Shown: piece by piece, positions 55,456-64,000 of the stretch | Position numbering within the stretch: position 1 is the first letter of the stretch | Layout of the letters: every line of letters starts with the position of its first letter | Source of the DNA: a virus | Virus record (IMG/VR): IMGVR_UViG_3300044612_002233 | Coordinates: 1-64,000 of that record | Length of the DNA stretch: 64,000 nucleotides | Strand: one strand, 5' to 3' | Position numbers and translations under genes: made by a program | The notes under the pieces: generated by a model | Databases searched by the model: none | The model's input: only the letters and a program-made list of their open reading frames with translations | Told to the model about the DNA's origin: nothing

Positions 55456-58400
55456 TTATTCATATTCGTATGGTATCATTTCCCACGGAAAATAACTAGC
55501 AGCAACATCTGACTTATTTTCTATTTTGTCAACACTGCCAAAAAATGACCTGAATATCATTTCATTTTGTAGTTTAAAAAAGTCCGGCAATGTTGTTGGC
55601 TCAAGACTAAATGTTGCAGGATTCCTTTGTAGTGCCACCCAAACATACAGACTATTATTTATATTACCTACTTGAGCATTAACTAAATCTGTTTCGTATG
55701 GAACTGGGGGACTTGTAAAACTAGCTGGTCTAAAATCAGACTTTGATCCATATCTATATACTGTGGATAAAATATCAACTCCTCTTAACATTCTAGGTAT
55801 TCTTTTTACCATCACAGATATATTATTTGCATTGTCTAGATTCACGATATTACAAACTCTGGTTGGTTTTCCTATTCTAGTATTGTCTAATGTCATCATG
55901 CCTTTTCCTCCTGGACTTCCAATATTCGTTTGACAACTACCAATTCCCGGCAAATCTAAAGTATCACCAGAATTATCATTGCCTTGATTTTCATTTGTTA
56001 ATGGTACTGCATATAGTTCTGTTGATTCTATTGTTATCTCAGCACCTGGACCAAGGATATTATCCATGGTTTGATCACCATTAATATTAAAATATCTTAG
56101 TTTAGTCAAAGTTTTCCATCCTGTAATAGCAGGATACTGTCTCTGGAATGCGGTTTTTTGTTGATCAATAGCATTACTATTTATTGTATATGTAAACTCA
56201 TCAACATTAGATGTCACATTCTCTGTCGCACCAAAATCAAATTTTATTGTTTGATTAGGTTTAGTTGTAAAGTATGGACATATATTGTTATCTATATAGG
56301 GACTAGCAACACCCAGAACGGGATTAGCTTCTGTGCATTTATATTTTGTTGAAATTAATACTTTTGGATTGCTGTCAAAATCTTGAAAACACGACTGCTT
56401 ACTGTCAATATTAATCCAGTAATGATCTTTATTAGCCTCTCTGTAATAAATATAAATTGGACCAGACTGTTCTCCTTCATTTGCTCCTCGCCAATCAATT
56501 CCAGATAATACTGGTTCAATTTTTGGTAGTACGTGCGGAGATATTCTTCTAGGGTCCGTTATTGGTAGTGATGATTTTAATTTATAGTTAGAGTAATCCG
56601 ATCTGTTTAATTGGTATGTGGTATTATTTGCAGGAATATCAAAGACTGCTTGTTCGTCTAATAATTGTATTATTGAATTTTTTTCTTCTAATAAGTCTTT
56701 AATGGTTTTATATGTTCTAGTTTTATTGCATGCTAACACTAACGGCTGATTAGCGATGTCACAGTTGATGGGATCGTCTTCTAGTTTGTCGTAGTGTTTT
56801 TGCAAATATTTTAATTTAGAAGAATTTAATATTGTTGACGTTGATCCTGGAACACCAACCGCTCCTTCAAGCGCAGTGTCTACTCCTGTGCTCTCAATAG
56901 TAGATAATCTGGAAGTAAGCCAACTAAACTCATTACTAGTAATAGATCTCATTGGTTTATATTCATAATACTTATTCTCTATCTCTAACTCACCAGTACT
57001 TATTCCTGAAGTTAATGGATTTAGTCCATCATCTGTTCGTATGATTGAAAAATTACTTGGTATATCATTATATGAAGATGAGAACTCTATATTTTTAACT
57101 ATCACATCATGATTAGTGGTATCATCGGTATCGGATTTAATATAATAATAATCCTTATTTTCTTTTTCTTTTCTAAAGATTGGAGTTAAAACATTCAAAT
57201 CTTCTTTAGAATATGAGAAGCCATAGCTAGAATTAGAAACAAAACCAGTATTTTCTACCCCACTTACAAAGATTTTTATCTTGTTATGCTTTATCTTATC
57301 GTTATTTCTATTATTAAAAATATCATTAATTTCTTGTAATTGATTATTATGTATGTTATTTGACAATATATTTTTATTAACAAACAAAGACATGTCGCCA
57401 TAAGATCCAACTGAATGAGTTGTTGGAGCAATATCTGTTATATTATTGAATACGTTTTTATTAATATAATCTGATCCCCATATATTGTATTTTTTACTTG
57501 TCTTATCTATAATCGTTGTTTCGTCTTTATATGTTAAGAAAATATTCATTGTATTAGGAACAGACATTAGGTTGTATCCAGAAACACTATTCTCAAATAC
57601 CAGTAAAGAATAGTATTTATTATTTTTATAAATTAATCCCTTTTTACTTATTGTTGCATTAGTTGAGGAGACTCCAGAACAACTAACTATATCTCCCTTT
57701 TTAAATATGTCATAAGGTATTTTGCCTTTGACTAGCACAGCCTTATTGTCTGATAAATCGGTACTAGATAAAGAATTAGAAGATCCTAAAATAGCATTAT
57801 GCTGTAAATAATGGTTTGCTTTAGATAGTGCTGAAGGATCTAGTTTCAGATTTGTCCAAGTTTCATTATTTCTTGCAATACATATTTGCGATGGATTTTC
57901 ACATTCATTTCCTGTAAATGCAACCCTAACTATATCTCCTTCGTTGATGAATGAGTCCGATATAGCAGCGGGCAGAGGTGAACTTGGTAAATTTGATTCA
58001 CAGCTTAAATTTATTTGTTTAATAAAATTTTGATCAATTAAGTCTTCAATAGAATTAACAAGATCAAATGAGAAATCTCCTAATCCATCTACCCCTCCAG
58101 ATAATTTTATAAACTTGTATCTATCTGGTTTTAGTATTGGGGTGTTATGATATTTAAAAATACTAGCTTCAGCAGTATACCATAAAGAGTTAGGCTTTTT
58201 AAAGTTTATTAATATTTTTTCTGGTGACCCAAATGGGTATTTTGCATAACTGGGAAAATAAATCTGTCTTCCTTGATTTGTTAAATTTTCAGCAAATCGA
58301 ACTTCTTTAAAATAATCAAAAATAGCATTATAGCCAGGACTATTTACCGCGCCCTCAAGACCAGCTAAAGCGCCAACTAAAGTTCCCCCAGTAGTTGCTC

Positions 58401-61400
58401 CATAACCAGCTAGAGCAGTCATAATTTGTATTATAGCATAATATGGGAATACTGGTGGCCTAACCATAACCCCCTGACCTGTTGGATCATCCTGGGATGT
58501 TAAACACGTTGTTGAGTCAGATATGCAGGAGTAGGGAGCATTATAATTAGCTATTGGAAGTAAGTGTTTTTGATCTGTCAGATCCGTTATAAAACTGTAT
58601 GATGGATATGATGGATCTTTTTTATAGTCAAATAATGACAAAGCATCATTATTACCATAAGAGGCTAAACTGGGATTGGTATTTGGTACTGGATCTCTAA
58701 CAGAACCAACATGAAGTATCAATTCCCAATTGCATAATGAATTATATAATAAATGTGATTTTGTATTAGTTTCTGTACTCTCTAATCCCGACAAATACTG
58801 ATTATTTATTGTTGAATCTAAAACATTCATATCGTCTTCTTCATCAAGAACCATAATATTCAGAGTAAATGTGGTTTTTCCATCAAAATCCCCATCTCTT
58901 TGTTTTGGCGAGCCCTCTAAACACGGCCCAGATTCTGGAGCTAGATTTTTAAAAAGTAATTCTGAAACGAACTTACTAAAACTATTGTTACTAATATTTA
59001 ATTTATTATGTTTTATAATAGAAGAATATTCACAACACTCTCTATCAGAATATCCTGTTGCGGCTACAGTTGGCAATAATTCATCATTTGATCTTATGAT
59101 ATTTTGCATTTTAGAAACTTGACTTGTCATATAAGAATACTGTCCACTTGGATGATAATATCCAGAACCTAACAGATTCATATCACAAGGAGTATTATGC
59201 TTTGAAGCGTGATCTGAGAATTTCACACTAAAATTATACTTATTATTTTGTATTGTTTCTTGGTTTAATAAAACCAGTTTAAATGAGCTAGGTGATGCTC
59301 CTGATGGACTATTGATTCCAACTAAATCTTTCAGATAATTTTCAATCTTTGCATTATTAAGAGATCCTGTGATTCTATTCTGGTTTGTCGAATAATTTCC
59401 AAAAAATATCCTAGGATCGAATGTTTGATCTAAAAATTCTGAAGTGCTTTTGAGTGGGGATGGTGGAGGATTGGCCATGGAACGAAATCTAGGAACGCCT
59501 TCAGCATCACAGTAATCAACATCTAGCCAAACAACCATATTTTTGGTATTAACATAATTTAAAAAGTTTAATTTAACCTCAATATCTTTTATTCCAAATC
59601 CATTTACTCTTGGAATTCTAAATTGCATTCGTCCATCTGGTAATTGAATTTTTTCTGGCAAAGAATGAGGTCCGGTAACAGCAAATGAATAAGAAAAATT
59701 AGTTTGACCCTGATCGGTTAAAAACTCGTCGTTAGCTATTGGATAATTATTTGTGGCTGTTGGTTCTATGCCTTTTGGTTCTCCACCAGAAAGTATTCTG
59801 TATCCATGATTACTAGAATTATTAACACTTGTGATTTTTGTATCTATATAATTTTTATGTTTTTGATTATTATTATATAATTCAATATCCTGCCCCGGCC
59901 TTATATCTGCACAAGAACATAACATATCCCACTGAATTTCTTTTGCTATTCCTAATGTTATTGAACTGGAAAAAGTTTTTGATTGTATTGTGCTATTCTC
60001 AATATTTATTGGTCCAGATCGTAATCTTGTTATTTGTGGGCCTAAGAAACTAAAAGAGTCTCTTGCTCCAGGATTAAACTTTAATACTGATCCTCTATTT
60101 GCATGTATGGAATACTCATTTCCTCCAGAATATGGTATCCATCCACTATTTGGATGAAAAGCCCCTTTAGTAAATGGCATTATTAAACCGGTGCCACTTA
60201 CCATTACTGCTTTTTGATAGCATAATTTATATGTTGATGTATCCGGAAAATTACGATAGTTTAATGGAAAACCGGTTACAACAGGTAGATTTGTTGATGC
60301 TCCTTGTCCAGCAACTATTCCTTTATCATTAATTGAGACCTGTGGTTTGGTGAGTCCATTAATATCTACTCCTATGGAATCTATGAATTTTTTACTATAT
60401 CCTCCATAGGCTTTAACTTTTGGTGCTTTTTTTGTACTAATCACTGGGAAATTAAAAATACCACTATCTCTAATACATTTTGCTAAATTTCTTGTAGTAT
60501 CCCACTCGTATGCTCTTAGCTGAAATGCTTCAGGATCCTTATTGGTTCTTGTGGTTTTATTAAAGTCATAATTTTTTGTGTCTACAATATTTCCATTGCT
60601 ATCTGAGGTAGAAATTTTAGCATGACTTTTATAACTTCTAATTTTTGGAAAATATAAGCTCAAACATTGAGAACATTCGTCTTGATCTGTTCTAATTTTT
60701 TCTAGCCAGACCGAATGCAATTTTACTATTGTATTATTAGTTTCAAATATCAAAGTTAGTGGACATGTATCTTTATGTGTATAATTTGCACTATAGCTAA
60801 AAATATAATCTTTAGATAATGAATATACATCGTCTTGGCTTGCTGAGCCAAATGTTCCTATAAATTCTCTAACAGAAAAATCTGTTTTTATCGGATAAAT
60901 CACCCCATGATAATTACTAATTGCTATTTTGTTTATCTTTGATATGTTTGATTTTACTAGATCTTTATCAAGAATTAATGGAATATTTTCATTCGCAATG
61001 TACGATGGAGTAACCGACGGTGGATATACCCAAGATATGTTTTTACTATCCCAATATTTACCATAAGAAATAGCATTTTCTTTCATAGCCCCACCCTGAC
61101 CAATCACTAACTGTCTACCATCAACAATGTATACGGTTTTTTGTTTTTTAAATGTCCCAAACGGACTAGATATTGTGCATTGAAAAGTATATTTACCAGT
61201 ATAATTTGCATAGAATGTAACCTCATTAGAGGTTCCAGACAATAGTTCATTTTTACCAAAAGTTCCCTGCGGACCTTCTAATTGTTCCCAAAAGAAAGAA
61301 TTTTGACCATTAATATAATTTGTTAAAAGAAGTATGGAGCCCTCATCATAAGATTTCTCTATTTCTGCTATCTCCAAAGCAACCAATTGTATACCAGATT

Positions 61401-63183
61401 CTTGCAGTTGGGTACAATGTGGTCTGGTTGGTTCGTACTGTAGATTAACATCGTCGCCATCATTTACAACAGTAGAATAAATATAATCATATATCACTTG
61501 ATTATTAGCATCAAGATCCTGGTTAGCGGGATCATTATAATTATTATTATCTGATCGATAAAATCTAGGAACATCTCCTTTATATTCCATTCTGGGAATA
61601 AATAATGTTTTAAGATCCTGTGTGATATCTCTAAAACGAGGTTTTCCAACGTCATATAGTGGTATAGTTGTTTTCTTTGTATTATCGACCAATACGTCTA
61701 TATTTGCATTAAACTCATTTAGTTTTGTTTGTATCGTTGTATTATCAAAAATAATTCTTTGATTATTATACACTGAGGTATTTTTTAAAGATTTATTACA
61801 ATAATTGTCTAGAACTTGTGTTATTGCAATACCTTTATTATCAAATTTTAACACATCAGTCTTTGCAGAGATGGACGAGGTTCCTGATAGTTTAAGGTGT
61901 GCCCCATATTTTGATATTAATTTATAAAATAGTTGTGAATTATCATTAATTAAATTATTATTAAGGGTTATTGGAGAAAATTTAGTATCTAAATACAAAG
62001 ATCGATTATTCCTATCATTAGTTGTATTCTGTAAAAATCTACTAATATCTATTAATAGATTCTTTAAATTTAATATCTCAGTATTGATATCAGAAAAAGA
62101 TTCATTAAGCTTATTTTGTATAAGATTCTTTATCTCTGTAGAATCTAGCGCCTCAATAGAGAAGTCATCAATGAATGGACTAGTACTTAGTGCATGGGCT
62201 ATTCTCTTATAAAATCGGGATGTTTTTAAATTCTTATTACTAAAAGATCTTTTTTCATCAAGTGTTAATATTCTATATATTGATGAATATTTCTGATAAA
62301 GAGCGGATGAAACATATGATCTACATGGTATATTATATGTTAATGAAGAAGCTCTTTCAGTATCACTATTATGAAAGAAAAAACAGTCCCCATCAGGAAC
62401 CCATAGTATTGGATTCGTATCCATCCTATGTAAAGAAGACGTATTATTATATACATTTTCTGACTTATACATATCAGCTATTTTAAATAATGGATTAGTG
62501 CCTAAAGAGCTAAGTTCCACAATAGTTTTTCCTAATTCCTCATCGAAGACATAGCTACCATTAGTAAGCGTTTTACTCTGCTGATTAACCGAATATAATC
62601 TAGCATTATTTATTTTAATATAAATATTATTAGTATCTCCACTTTTAACCAATCTTGATCCATTTGGGAAATATGTTAATGGTTGCTCTTTGCCTCCGTG
62701 AATATTAGAATTATTAGTTATGTCCTTTAGTCTAAACCAACAAAGAATTCCATAATATACAGAGTAAGGAGTATTCTGTCCATTTAAAAACCAGTCAATA
62801 CACATTTTAGCATTACTAGTTGTCCAGCTTTTAAAGTTTGGGGTGAAAGAGAAAAAACTCTCAATACCTAATTGCCCACTAGTTAATAAAGGATTGCTAT
62901 TATAACAGCTACCGTGAGATGACAATAGTTTATTATCAACATATGTATCAGAATTAATAATTAATGGCTGCCATACATCTAATACATCATCAAGAATGGA
63001 ACCTGCCTGAGCTTGTTGTATCAGAGCATCAAGAGATGGTGAACGAATTAGCCCTCCTCCAGTATTATCATTATAGGTTAATGCCCCATTGGAGTTGACC
63101 GTGTACGGCAATAAGTCATCCAATAATGAATGCTTAATAATATTACAATTGCTACTTTTATCTATAATCCTTGAACTAAACAT
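55456..63183 (-). CDS. Giant structural-type protein (2575 residues)
   Basis: The reading frame is intact over 7.7 kb. The protein is low in Lys clusters, rich in Asn, Ser, Tyr, Asp and Pro, and has many short beta-like segments. Near residues 604-691 there is a PKD/Ig-like domain with FFWEQLEGPQGTFG and KYTFQCTISSPFGTF. A middle stretch holds RECCEY and GGTLVGALAGLEGAV. No enzyme motif was seen. Size and composition fit a tail, baseplate or host-contact structural protein of a large phage. Its start overlaps the stop of the next gene by one base (TAATG), so the two are co-translated. Confidence 0.65.
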   Translation of the reverse strand: MFSSRIIDKSSNCNIIKHSLLDDLLPYTVNSNGALTYNDNTGGGLIRSPSLDALIQQAQAGSILDDVLDVWQPLIINSDTYVDNKLLSSHGSCYNSNPLLTSGQLGIESFFSFTPNFKSWTTSNAKMCIDWFLNGQNTPYSVYYGILCWFRLKDITNNSNIHGGKEQPLTYFPNGSRLVKSGDTNNIYIKINNARLYSVNQQSKTLTNGSYVFDEELGKTIVELSSLGTNPLFKIADMYKSENVYNNTSSLHRMDTNPILWVPDGDCFFFHNSDTERASSLTYNIPCRSYVSSALYQKYSSIYRILTLDEKRSFSNKNLKTSRFYKRIAHALSTSPFIDDFSIEALDSTEIKNLIQNKLNESFSDINTEILNLKNLLIDISRFLQNTTNDRNNRSLYLDTKFSPITLNNNLINDNSQLFYKLISKYGAHLKLSGTSSISAKTDVLKFDNKGIAITQVLDNYCNKSLKNTSVYNNQRIIFDNTTIQTKLNEFNANIDVLVDNTKKTTIPLYDVGKPRFRDITQDLKTLFIPRMEYKGDVPRFYRSDNNNYNDPANQDLDANNQVIYDYIYSTVVNDGDDVNLQYEPTRPHCTQLQESGIQLVALEIAEIEKSYDEGSILLLTNYINGQNSFFWEQLEGPQGTFGKNELLSGTSNEVTFYANYTGKYTFQCTISSPFGTFKKQKTVYIVDGRQLVIGQGGAMKENAISYGKYWDSKNISWVYPPSVTPSYIANENIPLILDKDLVKSNISKINKIAISNYHGVIYPIKTDFSVREFIGTFGSASQDDVYSLSKDYIFSYSANYTHKDTCPLTLIFETNNTIVKLHSVWLEKIRTDQDECSQCLSLYFPKIRSYKSHAKISTSDSNGNIVDTKNYDFNKTTRTNKDPEAFQLRAYEWDTTRNLAKCIRDSGIFNFPVISTKKAPKVKAYGGYSKKFIDSIGVDINGLTKPQVSINDKGIVAGQGASTNLPVVTGFPLNYRNFPDTSTYKLCYQKAVMVSGTGLIMPFTKGAFHPNSGWIPYSGGNEYSIHANRGSVLKFNPGARDSFSFLGPQITRLRSGPINIENSTIQSKTFSSSITLGIAKEIQWDMLCSCADIRPGQDIELYNNNQKHKNYIDTKITSVNNSSNHGYRILSGGEPKGIEPTATNNYPIANDEFLTDQGQTNFSYSFAVTGPHSLPEKIQLPDGRMQFRIPRVNGFGIKDIEVKLNFLNYVNTKNMVVWLDVDYCDAEGVPRFRSMANPPPSPLKSTSEFLDQTFDPRIFFGNYSTNQNRITGSLNNAKIENYLKDLVGINSPSGASPSSFKLVLLNQETIQNNKYNFSVKFSDHASKHNTPCDMNLLGSGYYHPSGQYSYMTSQVSKMQNIIRSNDELLPTVAATGYSDRECCEYSSIIKHNKLNISNNSFSKFVSELLFKNLAPESGPCLEGSPKQRDGDFDGKTTFTLNIMVLDEEDDMNVLDSTINNQYLSGLESTETNTKSHLLYNSLCNWELILHVGSVRDPVPNTNPSLASYGNNDALSLFDYKKDPSYPSYSFITDLTDQKHLLPIANYNAPYSCISDSTTCLTSQDDPTGQGVMVRPPVFPYYAIIQIMTALAGYGATTGGTLVGALAGLEGAVNSPGYNAIFDYFKEVRFAENLTNQGRQIYFPSYAKYPFGSPEKILINFKKPNSLWYTAEASIFKYHNTPILKPDRYKFIKLSGGVDGLGDFSFDLVNSIEDLIDQNFIKQINLSCESNLPSSPLPAAISDSFINEGDIVRVAFTGNECENPSQICIARNNETWTNLKLDPSALSKANHYLQHNAILGSSNSLSSTDLSDNKAVLVKGKIPYDIFKKGDIVSCSGVSSTNATISKKGLIYKNNKYYSLLVFENSVSGYNLMSVPNTMNIFLTYKDETTIIDKTSKKYNIWGSDYINKNVFNNITDIAPTTHSVGSYGDMSLFVNKNILSNNIHNNQLQEINDIFNNRNNDKIKHNKIKIFVSGVENTGFVSNSSYGFSYSKEDLNVLTPIFRKEKENKDYYYIKSDTDDTTNHDVIVKNIEFSSSYNDIPSNFSIIRTDDGLNPLTSGISTGELEIENKYYEYKPMRSITSNEFSWLTSRLSTIESTGVDTALEGAVGVPGSTSTILNSSKLKYLQKHYDKLEDDPINCDIANQPLVLACNKTRTYKTIKDLLEEKNSIIQLLDEQAVFDIPANNTTYQLNRSDYSNYKLKSSLPITDPRRISPHVLPKIEPVLSGIDWRGANEGEQSGPIYIYYREANKDHYWINIDSKQSCFQDFDSNPKVLISTKYKCTEANPVLGVASPYIDNNICPYFTTKPNQTIKFDFGATENVTSNVDEFTYTINSNAIDQQKTAFQRQYPAITGWKTLTKLRYFNINGDQTMDNILGPGAEITIESTELYAVPLTNENQGNDNSGDTLDLPGIGSCQTNIGSPGGKGMMTLDNTRIGKPTRVCNIVNLDNANNISVMVKRIPRMLRGVDILSTVYRYGSKSDFRPASFTSPPVPYETDLVNAQVGNINNSLYVWVALQRNPATFSLEPTTLPDFFKLQNEMIFRSFFGSVDKIENKSDVAASYFPWEMIPYEYE

Positions 63184-64000
63184 TATTTAATTGCCGTTAG
63201 TGTCCACTTTCCATTTAAGAATGTAAATATAGCTATAACATTAGTTGTTACTGTGAATCCTAGAGGATTATCAAAATTAACGGTCATTGTTGGAACAACT
63301 CCTGATCGTCTGCCTTGTACATAATGCATATCTATTAGGGCTTGAGTTGCACTAGTAGTCTTGCCTTTAACAACTAGAGACGGTTTGCTGACTGGTTCAT
63401 AAAAGCCCGTCTTTTTATTGTATCTGCAAAGCAATTTTGTTCCTCGTGGAGCACAGTATCCTGTTTTATCTTTAATATATATTAATCTTCTATACCCCTG
63501 TCGTAAAGGCTCGCTGCTAAATTCAATATCGTCAATATAACCTCTTGTAACATATGTCTCATCAAAATCTGGTTGTTTAATCAGATCTTCTTCAAGAGTA
63601 GCATATATCATTCTATAAATATACTTCTTTTTTGCTTTTTTGTCTAAAAAGCTTTTTAATGTGGTTATATCATTAGAGTTAGTAAGAATATAAGGAGGAT
63701 CAATCTCTTCTCCTCCGCCACCACCAGCCCAAACCATTCTGTCTTGATCCCAAATTAGATCAATAGGACCAACTTTCCATAAGTCAGGACGTTCTGCCCA
63801 ATTTAGATAAAAATCATTTAATTTAACTTTTTCTGACCATTTACCTGTAAATTTTTGAGTTTTACTAATTATACTTCCTTTAAATCCCTGAGTATAATCA
63901 ATTGGATTTCCAGCTGTTGGGGTAGGTCCAGGATCGTATCCGCCATCAACATCCATATTGTCTTCTATCTTAATAGGAGTAACATCACTATTATTTATTG
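63183..64000 (-). CDS. Structural-type protein, 5' end outside window
   Basis: An ATG at 63956 would give 257 residues, but the frame stays open to the window edge and encodes NNSDVTPIKIEDN directly before that Met, with no ribosome site there, so the gene probably starts further right. The visible part has GNPIDYTQGFKGSI, RPDLWKVGPIDLIWDQD and a Gly-rich loop (GGGGGEE), then GYRRLIYIKDKTGYCAP and a beta-rich tail. It is coupled to the giant gene. Its role is unknown, presumably in the same virion structure. Confidence 0.6.
   Translation of the reverse strand, partial: INNSDVTPIKIEDNMDVDGGYDPGPTPTAGNPIDYTQGFKGSIISKTQKFTGKWSEKVKLNDFYLNWAERPDLWKVGPIDLIWDQDRMVWAGGGGGEEIDPPYILTNSNDITTLKSFLDKKAKKKYIYRMIYATLEEDLIKQPDFDETYVTRGYIDDIEFSSEPLRQGYRRLIYIKDKTGYCAPRGTKLLCRYNKKTGFYEPVSKPSLVVKGKTTSATQALIDMHYVQGRRSGVVPTMTVNFDNPLGFTVTTNVIAIFTFLNGKWTLTAIK

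Noticed and set aside
55890-62486. Plus-strand ORFs opposite the giant protein
   Set aside because: They are 63-83 codons, low in conserved-looking features, lack ribosome sites and are antisense to a 2575-codon frame.
1-64000. tRNA genes, CRISPR arrays, integrase or attachment sites
   Set aside because: No cloverleaf-like stretch, repeat-spacer series, recombinase or direct repeat at an RNA gene was seen in the short gaps.

Overview
The window reads as a 64 kb piece of a large, AT-rich tailed dsDNA bacteriophage genome (Caudoviricetes). The evidence is a dense array of overlapping genes, a phage-type replisome, nucleotide-metabolism genes, a divergent sigma factor, a fibre-like protein, several free-standing homing-type nucleases and a giant structural-looking protein. 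Identifications rest on motifs read by eye; no database was searched. I cannot name the host. No tRNA, rRNA, CRISPR array, insertion sequence or integrase was seen, and no stretch over 300 bases lacks a gene.

Layout. 1-9.1 kb: surface-glycan genes (DUF6165-like, exostosin-like, RmlD, CgeB-like, radical SAM, methyltransferase, RmlC, GT2, GT4) with a nucleotide-salvage pair (deoxyribosyltransferase-like, GMP reductase). 9.1-15.5 kb: small phage proteins, ferritin-like, PAP2 phosphatase, sigma factor, ClpP-like protease, an aldolase-fold protein without its catalytic lysines, and a putative abundant structural protein followed by a terminator. 15.6-22.5 kb: small membrane proteins, a YadA-like fibre, a trypsin-like protease and a papain-like protease. 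22.6-27.1 kb: second glycan cluster, including an RgpF-GT2-GT9 fusion. 27.1-46.9 kb: nucleotide and DNA metabolism (dCMP deaminase, class II ribonucleotide reductase, PhoH, RecA/UvsX, DnaB helicase, DnaG-type primase, dNMP kinase, Cas4-like nuclease, DNA polymerase III alpha, DnaQ-like exonuclease, SSB). 47.0-53.6 kb: third glycan cluster. 53.5-55.4 kb: nuclease, Rad52-like candidate and zinc ribbon. A strong hairpin at 55.4 kb separates these plus-strand genes from a convergent minus-strand module with a 2575-residue protein and a partial gene running off the right edge.

The standout is the replicative polymerase. Its alpha subunit is in three ORFs. The first ends in an intein N-half placed exactly inside the conserved GPGRG/SAAG motif. 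The second begins with the matching intein C-half ending in HN followed by Ser. A nuclease gene lies between them. This is a fractured gene with a trans-splicing split intein. The polymerase is broken again just after its third catalytic aspartate, where an HNH nuclease, a small conserved gene and the proofreading exonuclease are inserted.

A recurring motif, GGTGTAT followed by an AT-rich TATA-like block, lies 26-56 bases upstream of at least eight genes, including both nucleases sitting in the polymerase breaks. It is a good candidate for a phage-specific promoter read by the encoded sigma factor. Two host-like sigma-70 promoters precede SSB and dCMP deaminase. Two genes appear to lack a standard start codon where their conserved N-termini begin.
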